Assembly (NCBI GenBank): GCA_945878355.1
Contig: CAMCTC010000019.1
Coordinates: 1-61,245 of the forward strand
Direction of reading: 5' to 3'
From: Bordetella parapertussis
Lineage (GTDB): Bacteria; Pseudomonadota; Gammaproteobacteria; Burkholderiales; Burkholderiaceae_C
DNA: 61,245 nucleotides
Part shown: piece after piece, positions 37,404 to 46,431 of the stretch
How the letters are laid out: each line of letters begins with the position of its first letter
Position numbering within the stretch: the first letter of the stretch is position 1
Notes under the pieces: model-generated
Told to the model about the DNA's origin: nothing
Seen by the model: the letters and a program-made list of their open reading frames with translations, nothing else
Database searches by the model: none
Position numbers and translations under genes: made by a program

Positions 37404-38366
37404 ATGAGAAAAATATTTCTTGCATTTATCAGTCTGATGGCGGTCGCCCCGCTGGCGCTAGGTCAGGCAAAAGACTTTCCCAATCGAGCCATCAAAGTGA
37501 TCGTGCCGTTTACGGCGGGCAGCGGTTCCGATACCTCAGCCCGCTTTTTCGGCGAAAAGATGTCTGCCATCCTCGGACAGACGGTCGTGGTCGAGAATCG
37601 CCCCGGCGCAAGCGGCGTGATTGCGGTGTCGGCGGTCAAGTCGGCGCCCGCCGACGGCCACACCATTCTTCTCGCGAGCATCTCCTTGATGTCGGTGAAT
37701 CCGGTCACGGTGAAGGATCTGCCTTACGATCCGATCAAGGATCTCAAGCCGATCGCCGGCCTGTCGCGCGGCATGGCCGCGATCATCGTGCCGCAGAATT
37801 CGAAACTGGTCACGCTGGCCGATGTCGTGAAGGCCTCGAAGGACGACAAGAAATCGCTCAGTGCAGGCACTTATTCAGCTGGATACCACCTGATTTTCGA
37901 GTGGTTCGCCAACCTCGCCGGCATCAAGTTCAATCACATACCCTACAAAGGCGGGGCTCCGATTTACTCCGACCTGATGGGGAACCAACTCGATATCGCC
38001 ATTGTCGATGTGGGAGGCGCTTCGCCGCTGATCAAAAGCGGGAAACTGCGGGCCATTGCGATGTCCGGCGAGACAAGGCATCCGATGTTTCCCGATGTTC
38101 CGACGGTCAAGGAAAGCGGTTACCCGGAATATGTCACCTACACCTGGACCTCCTTTAGCGTGCGCTCAGAAACACCGGACGACATAACAGCCAAACTGGC
38201 CGACACCTTGCAGAAGGTGCTCGCCACAAACGATGCCAAGGAATACGGGCGGTCGACGGGGGGCGAACTCATGCCCTACGGACCTGCCGACATGCAGAAA
38301 TTCCAACGCGAAGAACTCGAGCGGTTTCGCCGCATCGCGACGATCGCCGGCGTGAAGCCGCAGTAG
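37404..38366 (+). CDS. Bug/TctC-family periplasmic solute receptor
   Basis: A 320-residue protein with a Sec signal peptide (MRKIFLAFISLMAVAPLALG, cleavage after about residue 20) and the Bug fold: FPNRAIKVIVPFTAGSGSDT, VVVENRPGASGVIAVSAVKS, TILLASISLMSVNP and KSGKLRAIAMSGETRHP. Bug proteins bind mono- or dicarboxylates for tripartite tricarboxylate transporters; no TctA/TctB genes are here, as is usual for orphan Bug genes. ATG at 37404 follows GGAGGAGATGA. The neighbouring acyl-CoA dehydrogenase and CoA-transferase genes suggest a carboxylic acid ligand. Confidence 0.93.
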   Translation: MRKIFLAFISLMAVAPLALGQAKDFPNRAIKVIVPFTAGSGSDTSARFFGEKMSAILGQTVVVENRPGASGVIAVSAVKSAPADGHTILLASISLMSVNPVTVKDLPYDPIKDLKPIAGLSRGMAAIIVPQNSKLVTLADVVKASKDDKKSLSAGTYSAGYHLIFEWFANLAGIKFNHIPYKGGAPIYSDLMGNQLDIAIVDVGGASPLIKSGKLRAIAMSGETRHPMFPDVPTVKESGYPEYVTYTWTSFSVRSETPDDITAKLADTLQKVLATNDAKEYGRSTGGELMPYGPADMQKFQREELERFRRIATIAGVKPQ

Positions 38367-38490
38367 AGGTCAATCCTCGCCGTTTGACCGGCGCGCTGGC
38401 CCCGCCTCACCGAGCAAGCCAGGGCTACGCCGCGCCTTGCGGGTCAAGCACGCTAAGAGCCGCCACGCTGGCGCAATGGCTCACAGCACT

Positions 38491-38527
38491 TCATGACTCA
38501 CCGCGCCCCAAACGCGGGCTGAGTCAT
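38491..38527. promoter_or_regulatory. Long inverted repeat in the spacer before the tandem acyl-CoA dehydrogenases
   Basis: CATGACTCA (38491-38499) and TGAGTCATG (38519-38527) form 9-bp arms, with an inner CGCG/CGCG stem around CCCCAAA. There is no T tract, so a terminator is unlikely. A dimeric regulator site is more plausible. The rest of the 309-bp spacer (38367-38675) shows no gene. Confidence 0.45.
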
Positions 38528-38675
38528 GGCGTACTGTGTGGGCGCGGACTGCGGACCCAACGCCAAGTTCGCCCTCCGGCGCGCGATGCGAGCCCCGGCC
38601 TATATGATGAAAGACAAACCAGAAGGCGCCCGTGTTTGCGGCACCTGGCTGGCGTCATCAACAGAGGACATCGCC

Positions 38676-39806
38676 GTGAAATTCAGCTTTTCACCTGAGC
38701 AGGAAGAGTTCCGAGCGGCCGTGCGCCGGTTCCTGGCCGATCAGTCGCCGACCAAGGAAGTGCGTCGGCTGATGGAGACCGAAGCCGGATGGGAGCGCAA
38801 GGGCTGGCAGGCGATCAACAGCGAGCTCGGCCTGTGCTCAGTGCGCATTCCAGAGGCCATGGGCGGCCACGGCTTCGGCTTCGGCGAGCACTGCATCGTG
38901 CTCGAGGAGATGGGCGGCGCTTTGCTGTGTGCGCCGTATTTCGCCTCCACCGTGCTCGGCGCCGGGGCCATCCTCAACGGCGCCAGCGAGGTCCAACAAC
39001 AGACGCTGCTGCCTGCCATCGCGTCGGGCGACACAGTTGCCACGCTGGCTTCCACTGAAGACAACGGACGCTGGGATGCGGCCGGTACCGCGCTGACCGC
39101 GACAAAGTCGGGCGGTGCCTACCGCCTGAACGGCCACAAGAGCTTTGTGCTCGACGGCCACACCGCCGACCTGATCGTCGTGTTGGCGCGAGCGCCGGGC
39201 TCCTCGGGCGAGTCCGGCCTGTCCCTGTTCGCCGTCCGTGGCGATGCCACAGGCCTGGACCGCCGCCCGCTGGCGTCGATGGACCAGACCCGAAAGCTCG
39301 CACGCCTGGGATTCGACAACGTCCAAGCCCAGTTGCTGGGGGATGAAGGAGCGGCAGCCCTGCCCTTCGCCCGCACGATGGTCGAGGCTGCGGTCTGCCT
39401 GTCCAGCGAGATGGTCGGTGGCGCCGAGCGCCTGCGCGAAGACGCGCTGGCCTACGCGATGATGCGCATGCAGTTTGGTCGCCCGATCGCTTCGTTCCAG
39501 TCGATGAAGCACAAGCAGGCCGACATGCTGCTGGAAGTCGAACTGGCCAAGTCGGCCGCGCACTTCGCCGCCGCCGCGCTCGACGACGGCGATGCCGACG
39601 TGATCGCCACCGCCTCGCTGGCCAAGGCCTGCGCCAGCGACACCTATCTGCAGACCGCCATCCATGCCATCCAGATCCACGGCGGTATCGGCTTCACCTG
39701 GGACAACGACACCCATCTCTGGTTCAAGCGCGCCAAGAGTTCCGAGGTGTTGTTCGGTGACGCGAACCTGCACCGTGAACGCATGATGAACCACTGGGCC
39801 GCCTGA
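38676..39806 (+). CDS. Acyl-CoA dehydrogenase, first of a tandem pair
   Basis: A 376-residue protein: an N-terminal helical domain (FSFSPEQEEFRAAVRRFLAD), a middle beta domain (GAYRLNGHKSFVLDGHTADL) and a C-terminal domain with AIQIHGGIGFTWDNDTHLW and SEVLFGDANLHRERMM. The IGFTW-D/E-x-D-x-HL motif is typical of one partner in heteromeric acyl-CoA dehydrogenases of the steroid or side-chain type. The usual catalytic Glu position is not evident. GTG at 38676 is chosen because GAGGACATC precedes it and homology starts at KFSFSPEQEE; the frame reaching 38526 adds residues without homology. The next gene starts 4 bp after its stop. Confidence 0.88.
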   Translation: MKFSFSPEQEEFRAAVRRFLADQSPTKEVRRLMETEAGWERKGWQAINSELGLCSVRIPEAMGGHGFGFGEHCIVLEEMGGALLCAPYFASTVLGAGAILNGASEVQQQTLLPAIASGDTVATLASTEDNGRWDAAGTALTATKSGGAYRLNGHKSFVLDGHTADLIVVLARAPGSSGESGLSLFAVRGDATGLDRRPLASMDQTRKLARLGFDNVQAQLLGDEGAAALPFARTMVEAAVCLSSEMVGGAERLREDALAYAMMRMQFGRPIASFQSMKHKQADMLLEVELAKSAAHFAAAALDDGDADVIATASLAKACASDTYLQTAIHAIQIHGGIGFTWDNDTHLWFKRAKSSEVLFGDANLHRERMMNHWAA

Positions 39807-39810
39807 GGGT

Positions 39811-41079
39811 ATGCACGACATGACCGAACTGACCGAATCCTCCGTGCGCGCCGAGGTCCGCACCTGGCTCGAAGCCAACTGGCGCTCCGACTACAGCCTG
39901 CTCGAATGGCGCAACAAGCTGGTGGATTCAGGCTGGGGTGCGCCGCACTGGCCAACGCAATGGTATGGACGCGACCTGCCGGCGGGCCTGGTGCCGGTGG
40001 TTGACGAAGAGTTCGCGCGCATCGGCGCTGTAGGCGTGGCCAAGGTGGGCATCCGCGTGCTGGCCGCCGCCACCATCCTGGCCCATGGCTCCGATCAGCA
40101 AAAGCAGCGCTACCTGCGTCCCAGCCTGACAGGCGAAGAGGCCTGGTGCCAGTTGTTCAGCGAGCCGGGCAGCGGATCCGACGCCGCGGGCGCGGTCACG
40201 CGCGCAGACCTGAAGGGCGACCACTGGGTCGTCAACGGCCAGAAGCTCTGGACCTCCGGCGCGCAGAAAGCCGATTGGGGCCTGCTGTTGGCCCGCACCG
40301 ACTGGAACAAGCCCAAGCACGCGGGGTTGAGCTATTTCATCCTGAACATGCGCCAGCCCGGCGTCGAGGTGCAGCCGCTCAAGCAGATGAACGGGCATGC
40401 CACTTTCAACCAGATTTTCATCACCGATGCGATCGTGCAGCCCGATCAACTTGTCAGCCGCGAAGGAGGCGGCTGGGCCGTCACCACCACCACGCTGATG
40501 CACGAGCGGCGCAGCGCCGACGGCATGCGGTCCTGGGGTTCGGCGGCGTCGAACAAGTCCGGCCGTATCTATGACGAAGAGCGTGCGGAAACCGCGATCG
40601 CGCTGGCGCCCTACAAGTGGTACCCCAACCGCGCAGGACGGATCGAACTCGTCATGCCGCGCGCCCGGGCGACCGGCCGCATCGACGACCCGGTCGTTCG
40701 CCAGGAAATCGCCAAGTTGCTGACCCTGGTCAAGTCGGCCGAATGGACCGCTCGCAGGGCGCGCACGGCGCAAGAGAACGGCCGTCCGCAGGGCCCAGAG
40801 GGTTCGCTGGGCAAGCTGGCCGCCAGCCATGTTGCACGCGCCGCCGCTCGGGTGCACACGATGATCAGCGGTGCCGATGCGCTGCTGACAGGCGCCGACA
40901 GTCCCTTGGACGGCACCATCGCCGAGATCCTGGTGTCGGTGCCGGCGACCTCGATCGCCGGGGGCACCGACGAGATCCAGCGCAACATCATTGCCGAGCG
41001 CGTGCTGGGCATGCCTAAAGAGCCCAGCATCGATACCGACAAGCCTTACCGCGACGTGCCTCGCAACGCGGTGCGTTGA
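39811..41079 (+). CDS. Acyl-CoA dehydrogenase, second of a tandem pair
   Basis: A 422-residue acyl-CoA dehydrogenase with PHWPTQWYGRDLPAGL near residue 45, LFSEPGSGSDAAGAVTRADL near 115, NGQKLWTSGAQKADWGLLLART near 140 and SIAGGTDEIQRNIIAERVLG near 390. The last motif is the usual FAD- and substrate-proximal segment. Adjacent genes for two different acyl-CoA dehydrogenases often give alpha2beta2 enzymes that act on bulky acyl-CoA; that is inferred here. ATG at 39811 has GAGGG upstream. The next gene, a CoA-transferase, follows after 274 bp in which I see no gene. Confidence 0.9.
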   Translation: MHDMTELTESSVRAEVRTWLEANWRSDYSLLEWRNKLVDSGWGAPHWPTQWYGRDLPAGLVPVVDEEFARIGAVGVAKVGIRVLAAATILAHGSDQQKQRYLRPSLTGEEAWCQLFSEPGSGSDAAGAVTRADLKGDHWVVNGQKLWTSGAQKADWGLLLARTDWNKPKHAGLSYFILNMRQPGVEVQPLKQMNGHATFNQIFITDAIVQPDQLVSREGGGWAVTTTTLMHERRSADGMRSWGSAASNKSGRIYDEERAETAIALAPYKWYPNRAGRIELVMPRARATGRIDDPVVRQEIAKLLTLVKSAEWTARRARTAQENGRPQGPEGSLGKLAASHVARAAARVHTMISGADALLTGADSPLDGTIAEILVSVPATSIAGGTDEIQRNIIAERVLGMPKEPSIDTDKPYRDVPRNAVR

Positions 41080-41353
41080 AGTCGCCCCCGGTGAATTCCC
41101 GGTTCCCGTTCTTCAAGCGCCAGGCAATGTTGGCGCTAGGCATGCCGGCAACCGGCGACACCTTTGACATCTCGTCGATCGCCGTCGCGTGATCGGCTCG
41201 GTAGCCGGCGACGACAAGGTGGACCAAGTGCTCTAGCGCTTGCCACAGGAACGCCGTGAAACCAGACAGCCTGGACTTTCGCCAGACCCATCTGCCTCGG
41301 CGGCCTCGCAGCGCGGCCCTGGCCCATTCACTCTTCTTTCGAGAACTCCCGCG

Positions 41354-42631
41354 ATGACAAGCACCGACGGCCACGATACGACCTGCTCCGCCACGTCGAA
41401 CCCCGGCGCCCCGCTGCAGGGCATCCGGGTGCTCGACCTGAGCACCGTGCTGTTCGGACCGCTCGCCAGTCGCTGGCTGTCCGACTATGGCGCCGATGTG
41501 ATCAAGGTCGAGTCACCGGCAGGCGATTCGACGCGAACCACCGGGGTCCAGCGCGAGCCCGGCCTGGCGGGCGGTTTCATGAGCACGAACCGCGGCAAGC
41601 GCAGCATCGTGCTGGACCTCAAGCACCCCGACGGCCGGGCCGCGCTGCGCAAGCTGCTCGACCATGCCGACGTGCTGATGCACAACATCCGGCCGCAGAA
41701 GCTCGCCGCGATCGGGCTGGAGCTGACCGAGTTGCGCGAGCGCTACCCGCGTCTGGTGGTGGCTTGTCTGAACGGGTTTTCCGAGCAAGGACCTTATGGT
41801 GGGCGCCCGGCCTACGACGACATCGTGCAGGGTATGTGCGGGCTGGCCGACCTGATGCATCGCCAGACCGGCGAGGTGCAGTACCTGCCGACGGTGGCGG
41901 CTGACAAGGTGTCGGGACTGATCGCGTCGCAGGCCATCCTGACGGCGCTGCTGGCGCGCAACCGCACTGGGCTGGGCCAGCAGGTGGAAATCCCGATGTT
42001 CGAATGCATGGCCGATTTCACATTGATGGAACACCGCGGTCCTCACAATTACCTGCCGCCGCTGGGAACGCTGGGTTATGCAAGAGTGCTGTCGCGTGCG
42101 CGCCGCCCTTATCGCACCCTGGACGGTTACGTCTGCATGATGCCGTACACCACCGCGCAGTGGGGCCGGTTCTTCGCCGAGGTCGGCCGTCCGGATCTGG
42201 CTGCAGACCGGCGTTTCTCCGACATGGCGTCGCGCACCAAGCACATCGACATCTTGCTGCCCCTGCTGGCCGAGGGCGTGTCGACCCGAAGCACGCAGGA
42301 ATGGCTGACGGTCTGCGAACGGCTGGACATTCCGGCCGGCCCGGTCAACACCCTGGAACAACTGTTCGAGGACCCGCACCTGCAGGCGGTGGGTTTCTTT
42401 CAGACCGTGGAGAACGCCGACAACGTCGGCGCAGCGCTGCTCAGTTCGCCGGGCGTGCGATTCAACGGCGAGTTGCCCAAACTGCGCCCCGCCAGCCGTC
42501 TGGGTCAGGACACCCGTCAGGTGCTGAGCGAGGCCGGTCTGAGCGACGACGAGATCGCCGCGCTGCTGGCCAGTCGGGCGGCACAGGCGTTTGCGTCGAA
42601 ACAAGTCGACAACCCCCAGGGGAACCGCTGA
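41354..42631 (+). CDS. CaiB/BaiF family III CoA-transferase
   Basis: A 425-residue protein with LQGIRVLDLSTVLFGPLASR near residue 20, SDYGADVIKVESPAGDSTR, FMSTNRGKRSIVLDLKHPDG and the catalytic Asp in PAYDDIVQGMCGLADL near 155. It moves CoA from one acyl-CoA to a carboxylic acid and probably activates the acid that the two upstream dehydrogenases then oxidise. Residues 1-18 look variable; ATG at 41354 is the best start, although the ribosome binding site is weak. It differs from the Mct-like protein at 34462 in length and motifs. Confidence 0.9.
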   Translation: MTSTDGHDTTCSATSNPGAPLQGIRVLDLSTVLFGPLASRWLSDYGADVIKVESPAGDSTRTTGVQREPGLAGGFMSTNRGKRSIVLDLKHPDGRAALRKLLDHADVLMHNIRPQKLAAIGLELTELRERYPRLVVACLNGFSEQGPYGGRPAYDDIVQGMCGLADLMHRQTGEVQYLPTVAADKVSGLIASQAILTALLARNRTGLGQQVEIPMFECMADFTLMEHRGPHNYLPPLGTLGYARVLSRARRPYRTLDGYVCMMPYTTAQWGRFFAEVGRPDLAADRRFSDMASRTKHIDILLPLLAEGVSTRSTQEWLTVCERLDIPAGPVNTLEQLFEDPHLQAVGFFQTVENADNVGAALLSSPGVRFNGELPKLRPASRLGQDTRQVLSEAGLSDDEIAALLASRAAQAFASKQVDNPQGNR

Positions 42632-42691
42632 TGCTGTCAGGCATTGCTGTTGACGCTTGCTTGTCGCAATGCCACCAGGGCCGACCGACCA

Positions 42692-43456
42692 TCAGCTCGG
42701 TATGCCGAGCAAGTCCAGCACACCGCAGACAAAGGTCAGCGGATGCGGCGGGCAGCCGGGCACATACAGCGTGGGCTTGAACCGATCCAGGAAGCTGCGC
42801 TCGATGGCCGATGAACCTTCGAACGGGCTGCCAGAGATCGCGCAGGCGCCGACAGCGATCACCAGCTTTGGTTCGGGCATGGCGTCCCAGCAGGCTTGCA
42901 GGGCCAGGGCCATGTTGCGTGTGATCGGGCCCGTCAGCACCAGGCCATCGGCATGGCGCGGTGAGGCCACGATGTCGATGCCGTAGCGGCCGATGTCGAA
43001 GTTCACGTTGGACAGCGCGTTGACCTCCAGCTCACAACCGTTGCAGCCACCGGCTGAAACCGAGCGCAGCTTGAGCGAGCGGCCGAAACGCGAGCGCAGT
43101 GCGACAGACACCTTCACCGGATCGGGTGCCGGCCGCGCTGCGCTGAGCACCAGACCGGAACGCTGCGTGCTCGACAAGCGGAAGTCGTTGCTGAACGACA
43201 GCTTGTCGCTGGGGCACACCGGCGCGCAGTCACCGCACAACACGCAACGGCCGAGGTCGATCTGCACGGGTTGCTCGGAGCCTGGCGCAAGCACGATGGC
43301 CTGGGTCGGGCATGCCGTGACGCAGGCCTGACACCCCGACTCGCAGGCAGCCTCACCCATCACCGGCTTGCCGCGAAAACCCACGGGGTTCGCGGTGCGC
43401 GGGTCGGGGATGTACTGCGTGCCCTGCGAGGCCCTGACTTTGATCGACTTGAACAC
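42692..43456 (-). CDS. Ferredoxin-NuoB fusion subunit of a hydrogenase-4-like complex (HyfH/HyfI-like)
   Basis: A 254-residue protein that fuses two [4Fe-4S] ferredoxin motifs (Cys38, 42, 45, 49 and Cys71, 74, 77, 81) to a NuoB/HyfI small-subunit domain. The latter keeps all four ligands of the proximal cluster: Cys138 and Cys141 in GGCNGCE, Cys205 in GAC and Cys235 in PGCPPHP. Electrons would pass from an unknown donor through these clusters towards the large-subunit site. GTG at 43456 follows AGGAGCTACC. It is the last gene of the six-gene operon. The first ferredoxin motif has a C-x3-C spacing where C-x2-C is usual. Confidence 0.88.
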   Translation of the reverse strand: MFKSIKVRASQGTQYIPDPRTANPVGFRGKPVMGEAACESGCQACVTACPTQAIVLAPGSEQPVQIDLGRCVLCGDCAPVCPSDKLSFSNDFRLSSTQRSGLVLSAARPAPDPVKVSVALRSRFGRSLKLRSVSAGGCNGCELEVNALSNVNFDIGRYGIDIVASPRHADGLVLTGPITRNMALALQACWDAMPEPKLVIAVGACAISGSPFEGSSAIERSFLDRFKPTLYVPGCPPHPLTFVCGVLDLLGIPS

Positions 43457-43477
43457 GGTAGCTCCTGATTCCTTGGG

Positions 43478-45001
43478 CTAAAGATCGTTGCCGCAGTAGG
43501 ACAGGTCGAAGCTCTTGTTGCAGATCGGAAAGTCCGAAATTTCGTTGTCGCGCAACGCCAAGCCCAAGCCGAACCAGTTCAGCAGCGACGGGTCCTGCAC
43601 CTTGTAGTGCAGCAGCCGACCGTCCGGGCCGGTTTCCAGCGCCTGCACCACGGGACCCCTGAACCCTTCGCGCACCGAGACACACAGGGTGTCATACCAG
43701 AGCGGACCCAGAGGTGCCAGCAAGGCACCGTCGGCGGTTTCAGCGGTGTCAGCGCCGTCGAGAACAAGGTTCGGTGCTTTGAGCACCTCCTTCAGCCAGC
43801 GCAAGGACTCGCCGATCTCGCGCATGCGCAGGGTCATGCGGGCCCAGCAGTCTCCCCCTTCTTCGGTCAGCGACGCAATGGGGTGTGTCGCGTAGAGCCG
43901 CCCCGGCAGGTTGACCCGCGCATCTCCAGCCACACCGCTGGCGCGCGCGACCAGGCCCACCATGCCGATGTCCGTGGCGGCCTTGCGGCTGACGACGCCC
44001 ACACCCTGGAAGCGCGACTGCACACTGCGCGCACCGAGCATCAGCGCGTTCACCTCGGCGATGTCCTTGGCAAAGGCGCCCAGCGTGTCGAGCAGATCGT
44101 GGCGCAGTGCGTCGGTGATGCCGAAGCGCACACCGCCGGGTCGCAACCAGCCACGGCCGAAGCGGCTGCCACACACGCGCATGGTGGCGTTGATGATGGC
44201 TGTGCGCAGCCTGCCGTAGCTCGCACCGCCTTGCAGGAAGGCGATGTCGGTGGCCAGCCCGGCCAGCGCCACCAGGTGCATGGCCACGCGTTCCAGTTCC
44301 AGCGCAATGCCGCGCACCCGTTCCACCGCCATGCTGACCTGCGTGCCGGACAAGGCCTCCACCGCCGCGCAATAGCCCCAGGCGTAGGCGATGCTGGTGT
44401 CGCCGGCAATCGATTCGACCAGCGATGTCAGCGCCAGCGGCGGACGTTTGAGCAACAGCGACTCGACATCGCGGTGTTGGTAGCCGAGTTGCAGTTCCAG
44501 GTGGTGCACTTGCTCGCCATGGCACATGAAGCGAAAGTGCCCCGGCTCGATCACGCTGGCATGGATGGGGCCGACGCCGACCTCGTGCACTTGCTGGCCG
44601 CGCACCGTGAAGAACGGGTGTTCACTCATCTGTTGCTGGCGCTGGCCTTCGTAGCGTACTGGCTTGAGCCACGGGTGGCCGGTCGGCGTGAGTCCGGTCT
44701 GCTCCCACAGCTCGCGTTCGAACATCTGCGCTGCCGGATGACGGAGCGTGAGCGACGGATACGCCGCACCGCAAGGGCCGCGACCGCGCAGCAGCGTGAG
44801 GTGTCCGTCTTCGCGCTGCAGCACTGCGGTCGCGACCACCTCGCCGCTGGCGTCCATATCGCTATCGATGCGGCCAAACAAGGTGAGCAGTCGTTCGCCC
44901 GCCTCCAGCGCTTGGGCGACCTGCCGGGACCAGACCACCAGATCCGCTTGCGCGACCTCGTGGTTCAAGGCCATCACGATCGGCTTCATCGGTCCCATCA
45001 T
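43478..45001 (-). CDS. NiFe-hydrogenase large-subunit-like protein without NiFe ligands (HyfG/NuoCD-like)
   Basis: A 507-residue protein with an N-terminal NuoC-like part (to about residue 125) and a NuoD/HyfG-like part (FTVRGQQVHEVGVGPIHASV, HHLELQLGYQHRDVESLL). In hydrogenases the next segment is R-x-C-G-x-C and the C-terminus has D-P-C-x-x-C. Here these read ESIAGDTS near 196-203 and PICNKSFDLSYCGNDL at the end, so no CxxC pair exists and NiFe binding is not expected. ATG at 45001 overlaps the upstream stop as ATGA; ATG at 44998 has better spacing from GGAGG. It is likely the catalytic or quinone-site subunit of an Ehr-type complex. Confidence 0.87.
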   Translation of the reverse strand: MMGPMKPIVMALNHEVAQADLVVWSRQVAQALEAGERLLTLFGRIDSDMDASGEVVATAVLQREDGHLTLLRGRGPCGAAYPSLTLRHPAAQMFERELWEQTGLTPTGHPWLKPVRYEGQRQQQMSEHPFFTVRGQQVHEVGVGPIHASVIEPGHFRFMCHGEQVHHLELQLGYQHRDVESLLLKRPPLALTSLVESIAGDTSIAYAWGYCAAVEALSGTQVSMAVERVRGIALELERVAMHLVALAGLATDIAFLQGGASYGRLRTAIINATMRVCGSRFGRGWLRPGGVRFGITDALRHDLLDTLGAFAKDIAEVNALMLGARSVQSRFQGVGVVSRKAATDIGMVGLVARASGVAGDARVNLPGRLYATHPIASLTEEGGDCWARMTLRMREIGESLRWLKEVLKAPNLVLDGADTAETADGALLAPLGPLWYDTLCVSVREGFRGPVVQALETGPDGRLLHYKVQDPSLLNWFGLGLALRDNEISDFPICNKSFDLSYCGNDL

Positions 45002-46431
45002 CGCCCTCCGATGGAGTGCGCCACTTGCACCAGCAAGGCGCTGATGGGGGCCGGTGTGTAGACGCCGAGCAAGACCAGCACGACCACGAAACCCAGCTTG
45101 GGCACGGCCGTGACCCAGTTCTCGGTGACCTGCGGCCCCTGGTACTCGGACGGGCCCCAGATCATCGGGAAGATCGAGCGGCCGGTGGCGACGAAGATGA
45201 TCGTCAGCATGGTGCACATCAGCGTGAAGGCGATCAGATTGCCGGCCTGCACGATGCCCGACAGGATCAGCATTTCCGCCATGAAGCTGCCGAACGGCGG
45301 AAACCCCAGCAGCGCGAAGATGCCGACCGCAAACAGCAGCCCCGAGAACGGCAGCACCCGGATCACGCCGCTGAGCGCCTTGACCTCGTTGGTGTGGTAC
45401 ACGGCACGCAGGCGGCCGGCGGTGAGGAAGAGCAGCGCCTTCACGAAGGCGTTGCTGACGATGTAGAGCAGCACGCCATACGACGCCGCCTTGCCCACCG
45501 ACAAGCCGATGGCGATGACCCCCGACGAGCTGACGCAGGCGTAGGCGATCAGCCGCTTGTAGTTGCGCGCAGCCATCACCTGAATGGCGGCCACCGTCAG
45601 CGACAGGCAGCCCATGATCAGCAGTTCATGCGAGACGAAGTCAGTGTCGTGACCGCGAAAGATCTGCAGCACGCGGAACACCGCCACGACGCTGATGTTG
45701 AACTGCACCGCGGCCAGCAGCGCGCTGGTGCTGGTGGGCGCGGCCTCGTAGGTCTCGGGCATCCAGCTGTACAGCGGCGCCAGGCCGAGCTTGCTGCCGA
45801 GACCGAACAGCATCAGCGCCAGACCCAGGCGTTGCCAGCTGTCGCCGGGCGAGGCGATGCCCGTGGCCATCTCGTCGAGCGCAAAACTGATCTCCAGGCC
45901 GTGCAGGTGCGCCGAGCGCGTCAGGCACATGATGCCCAGGAAGGTCAGCGCCAAGGACATGCTGGAGTACAGCAGGTAGTGCCAGGCCACGCGGCGCGAT
46001 GCCAGCGTGCCGCCCTGGGCCACCAGCGGTGCGGCGCACAGCGTGGTCAGCTCGATGAAGGCCCACAGCAGCAGCAGGTTGTTGGCCATCACGCCCAGGT
46101 TCATGGCGACCATGAAGGCCAGCGTCAAAGCCGCGCGGGGCAGCAGCTTGTCGGCCAGCAGCCGCGAGGTGCTGGCCGACGACGACATGTAGACGCTGAT
46201 GCCAAGGAAGACGCTGTTGATCACCAGCAGGAACAGCATCGAGGTCGCATCGAGAACGAAGTAGCGCGCAGCAAAGTACAGAGGCAGTTCGTTCAGCGGC
46301 GTTCGCACGAACACGGTCGTCCAAGCGAGCACGCTGAGCACGGCCAGGGTGACCAGGCCAGGGCCGACCCAGAGACGCCGGGTCGGCATGACCGGTGTGC
46401 CGCGCATCGAGATCGCGCTGACTTCGCTCAC
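44998..46431 (-). CDS. Antiporter-like membrane subunit, HyfF/NuoN type
   Basis: A 477-residue protein with about 13-14 hydrophobic segments and the proton-translocating pattern of Mrp/NuoN subunits: LLLWAFIELTTLCAAPLVAQ (Glu in helix 5), GSKLGLAPLYSWMPETYEAA with the conserved Lys near residue 220, KRLIAYACVSSSGVIAIGLS and a later Lys in NAFVKALLFLTAG. GTG at 46431 is used as start because it overlaps the upstream stop as GTGA and follows GGGAGACC. It is expected to couple electron transfer to ion movement in the complex. Confidence 0.88.
   Translation of the reverse strand: MSEVSAISMRGTPVMPTRRLWVGPGLVTLAVLSVLAWTTVFVRTPLNELPLYFAARYFVLDATSMLFLLVINSVFLGISVYMSSSASTSRLLADKLLPRAALTLAFMVAMNLGVMANNLLLLWAFIELTTLCAAPLVAQGGTLASRRVAWHYLLYSSMSLALTFLGIMCLTRSAHLHGLEISFALDEMATGIASPGDSWQRLGLALMLFGLGSKLGLAPLYSWMPETYEAAPTSTSALLAAVQFNISVVAVFRVLQIFRGHDTDFVSHELLIMGCLSLTVAAIQVMAARNYKRLIAYACVSSSGVIAIGLSVGKAASYGVLLYIVSNAFVKALLFLTAGRLRAVYHTNEVKALSGVIRVLPFSGLLFAVGIFALLGFPPFGSFMAEMLILSGIVQAGNLIAFTLMCTMLTIIFVATGRSIFPMIWGPSEYQGPQVTENWVTAVPKLGFVVVLVLLGVYTPAPISALLVQVAHSIGGR

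Noticed and set aside
41080..41353. Minus-strand frame between the second dehydrogenase and the CoA-transferase as a transposase remnant
   Set aside because: The peptide has no motif I can assign, and the frame has no start or ribosome binding site. It was left unannotated.
43478..45001. Call as a functional NiFe hydrogenase large subunit
   Set aside because: Neither CxxC motif is present, so NiFe coordination is not expected. No maturation genes are nearby.
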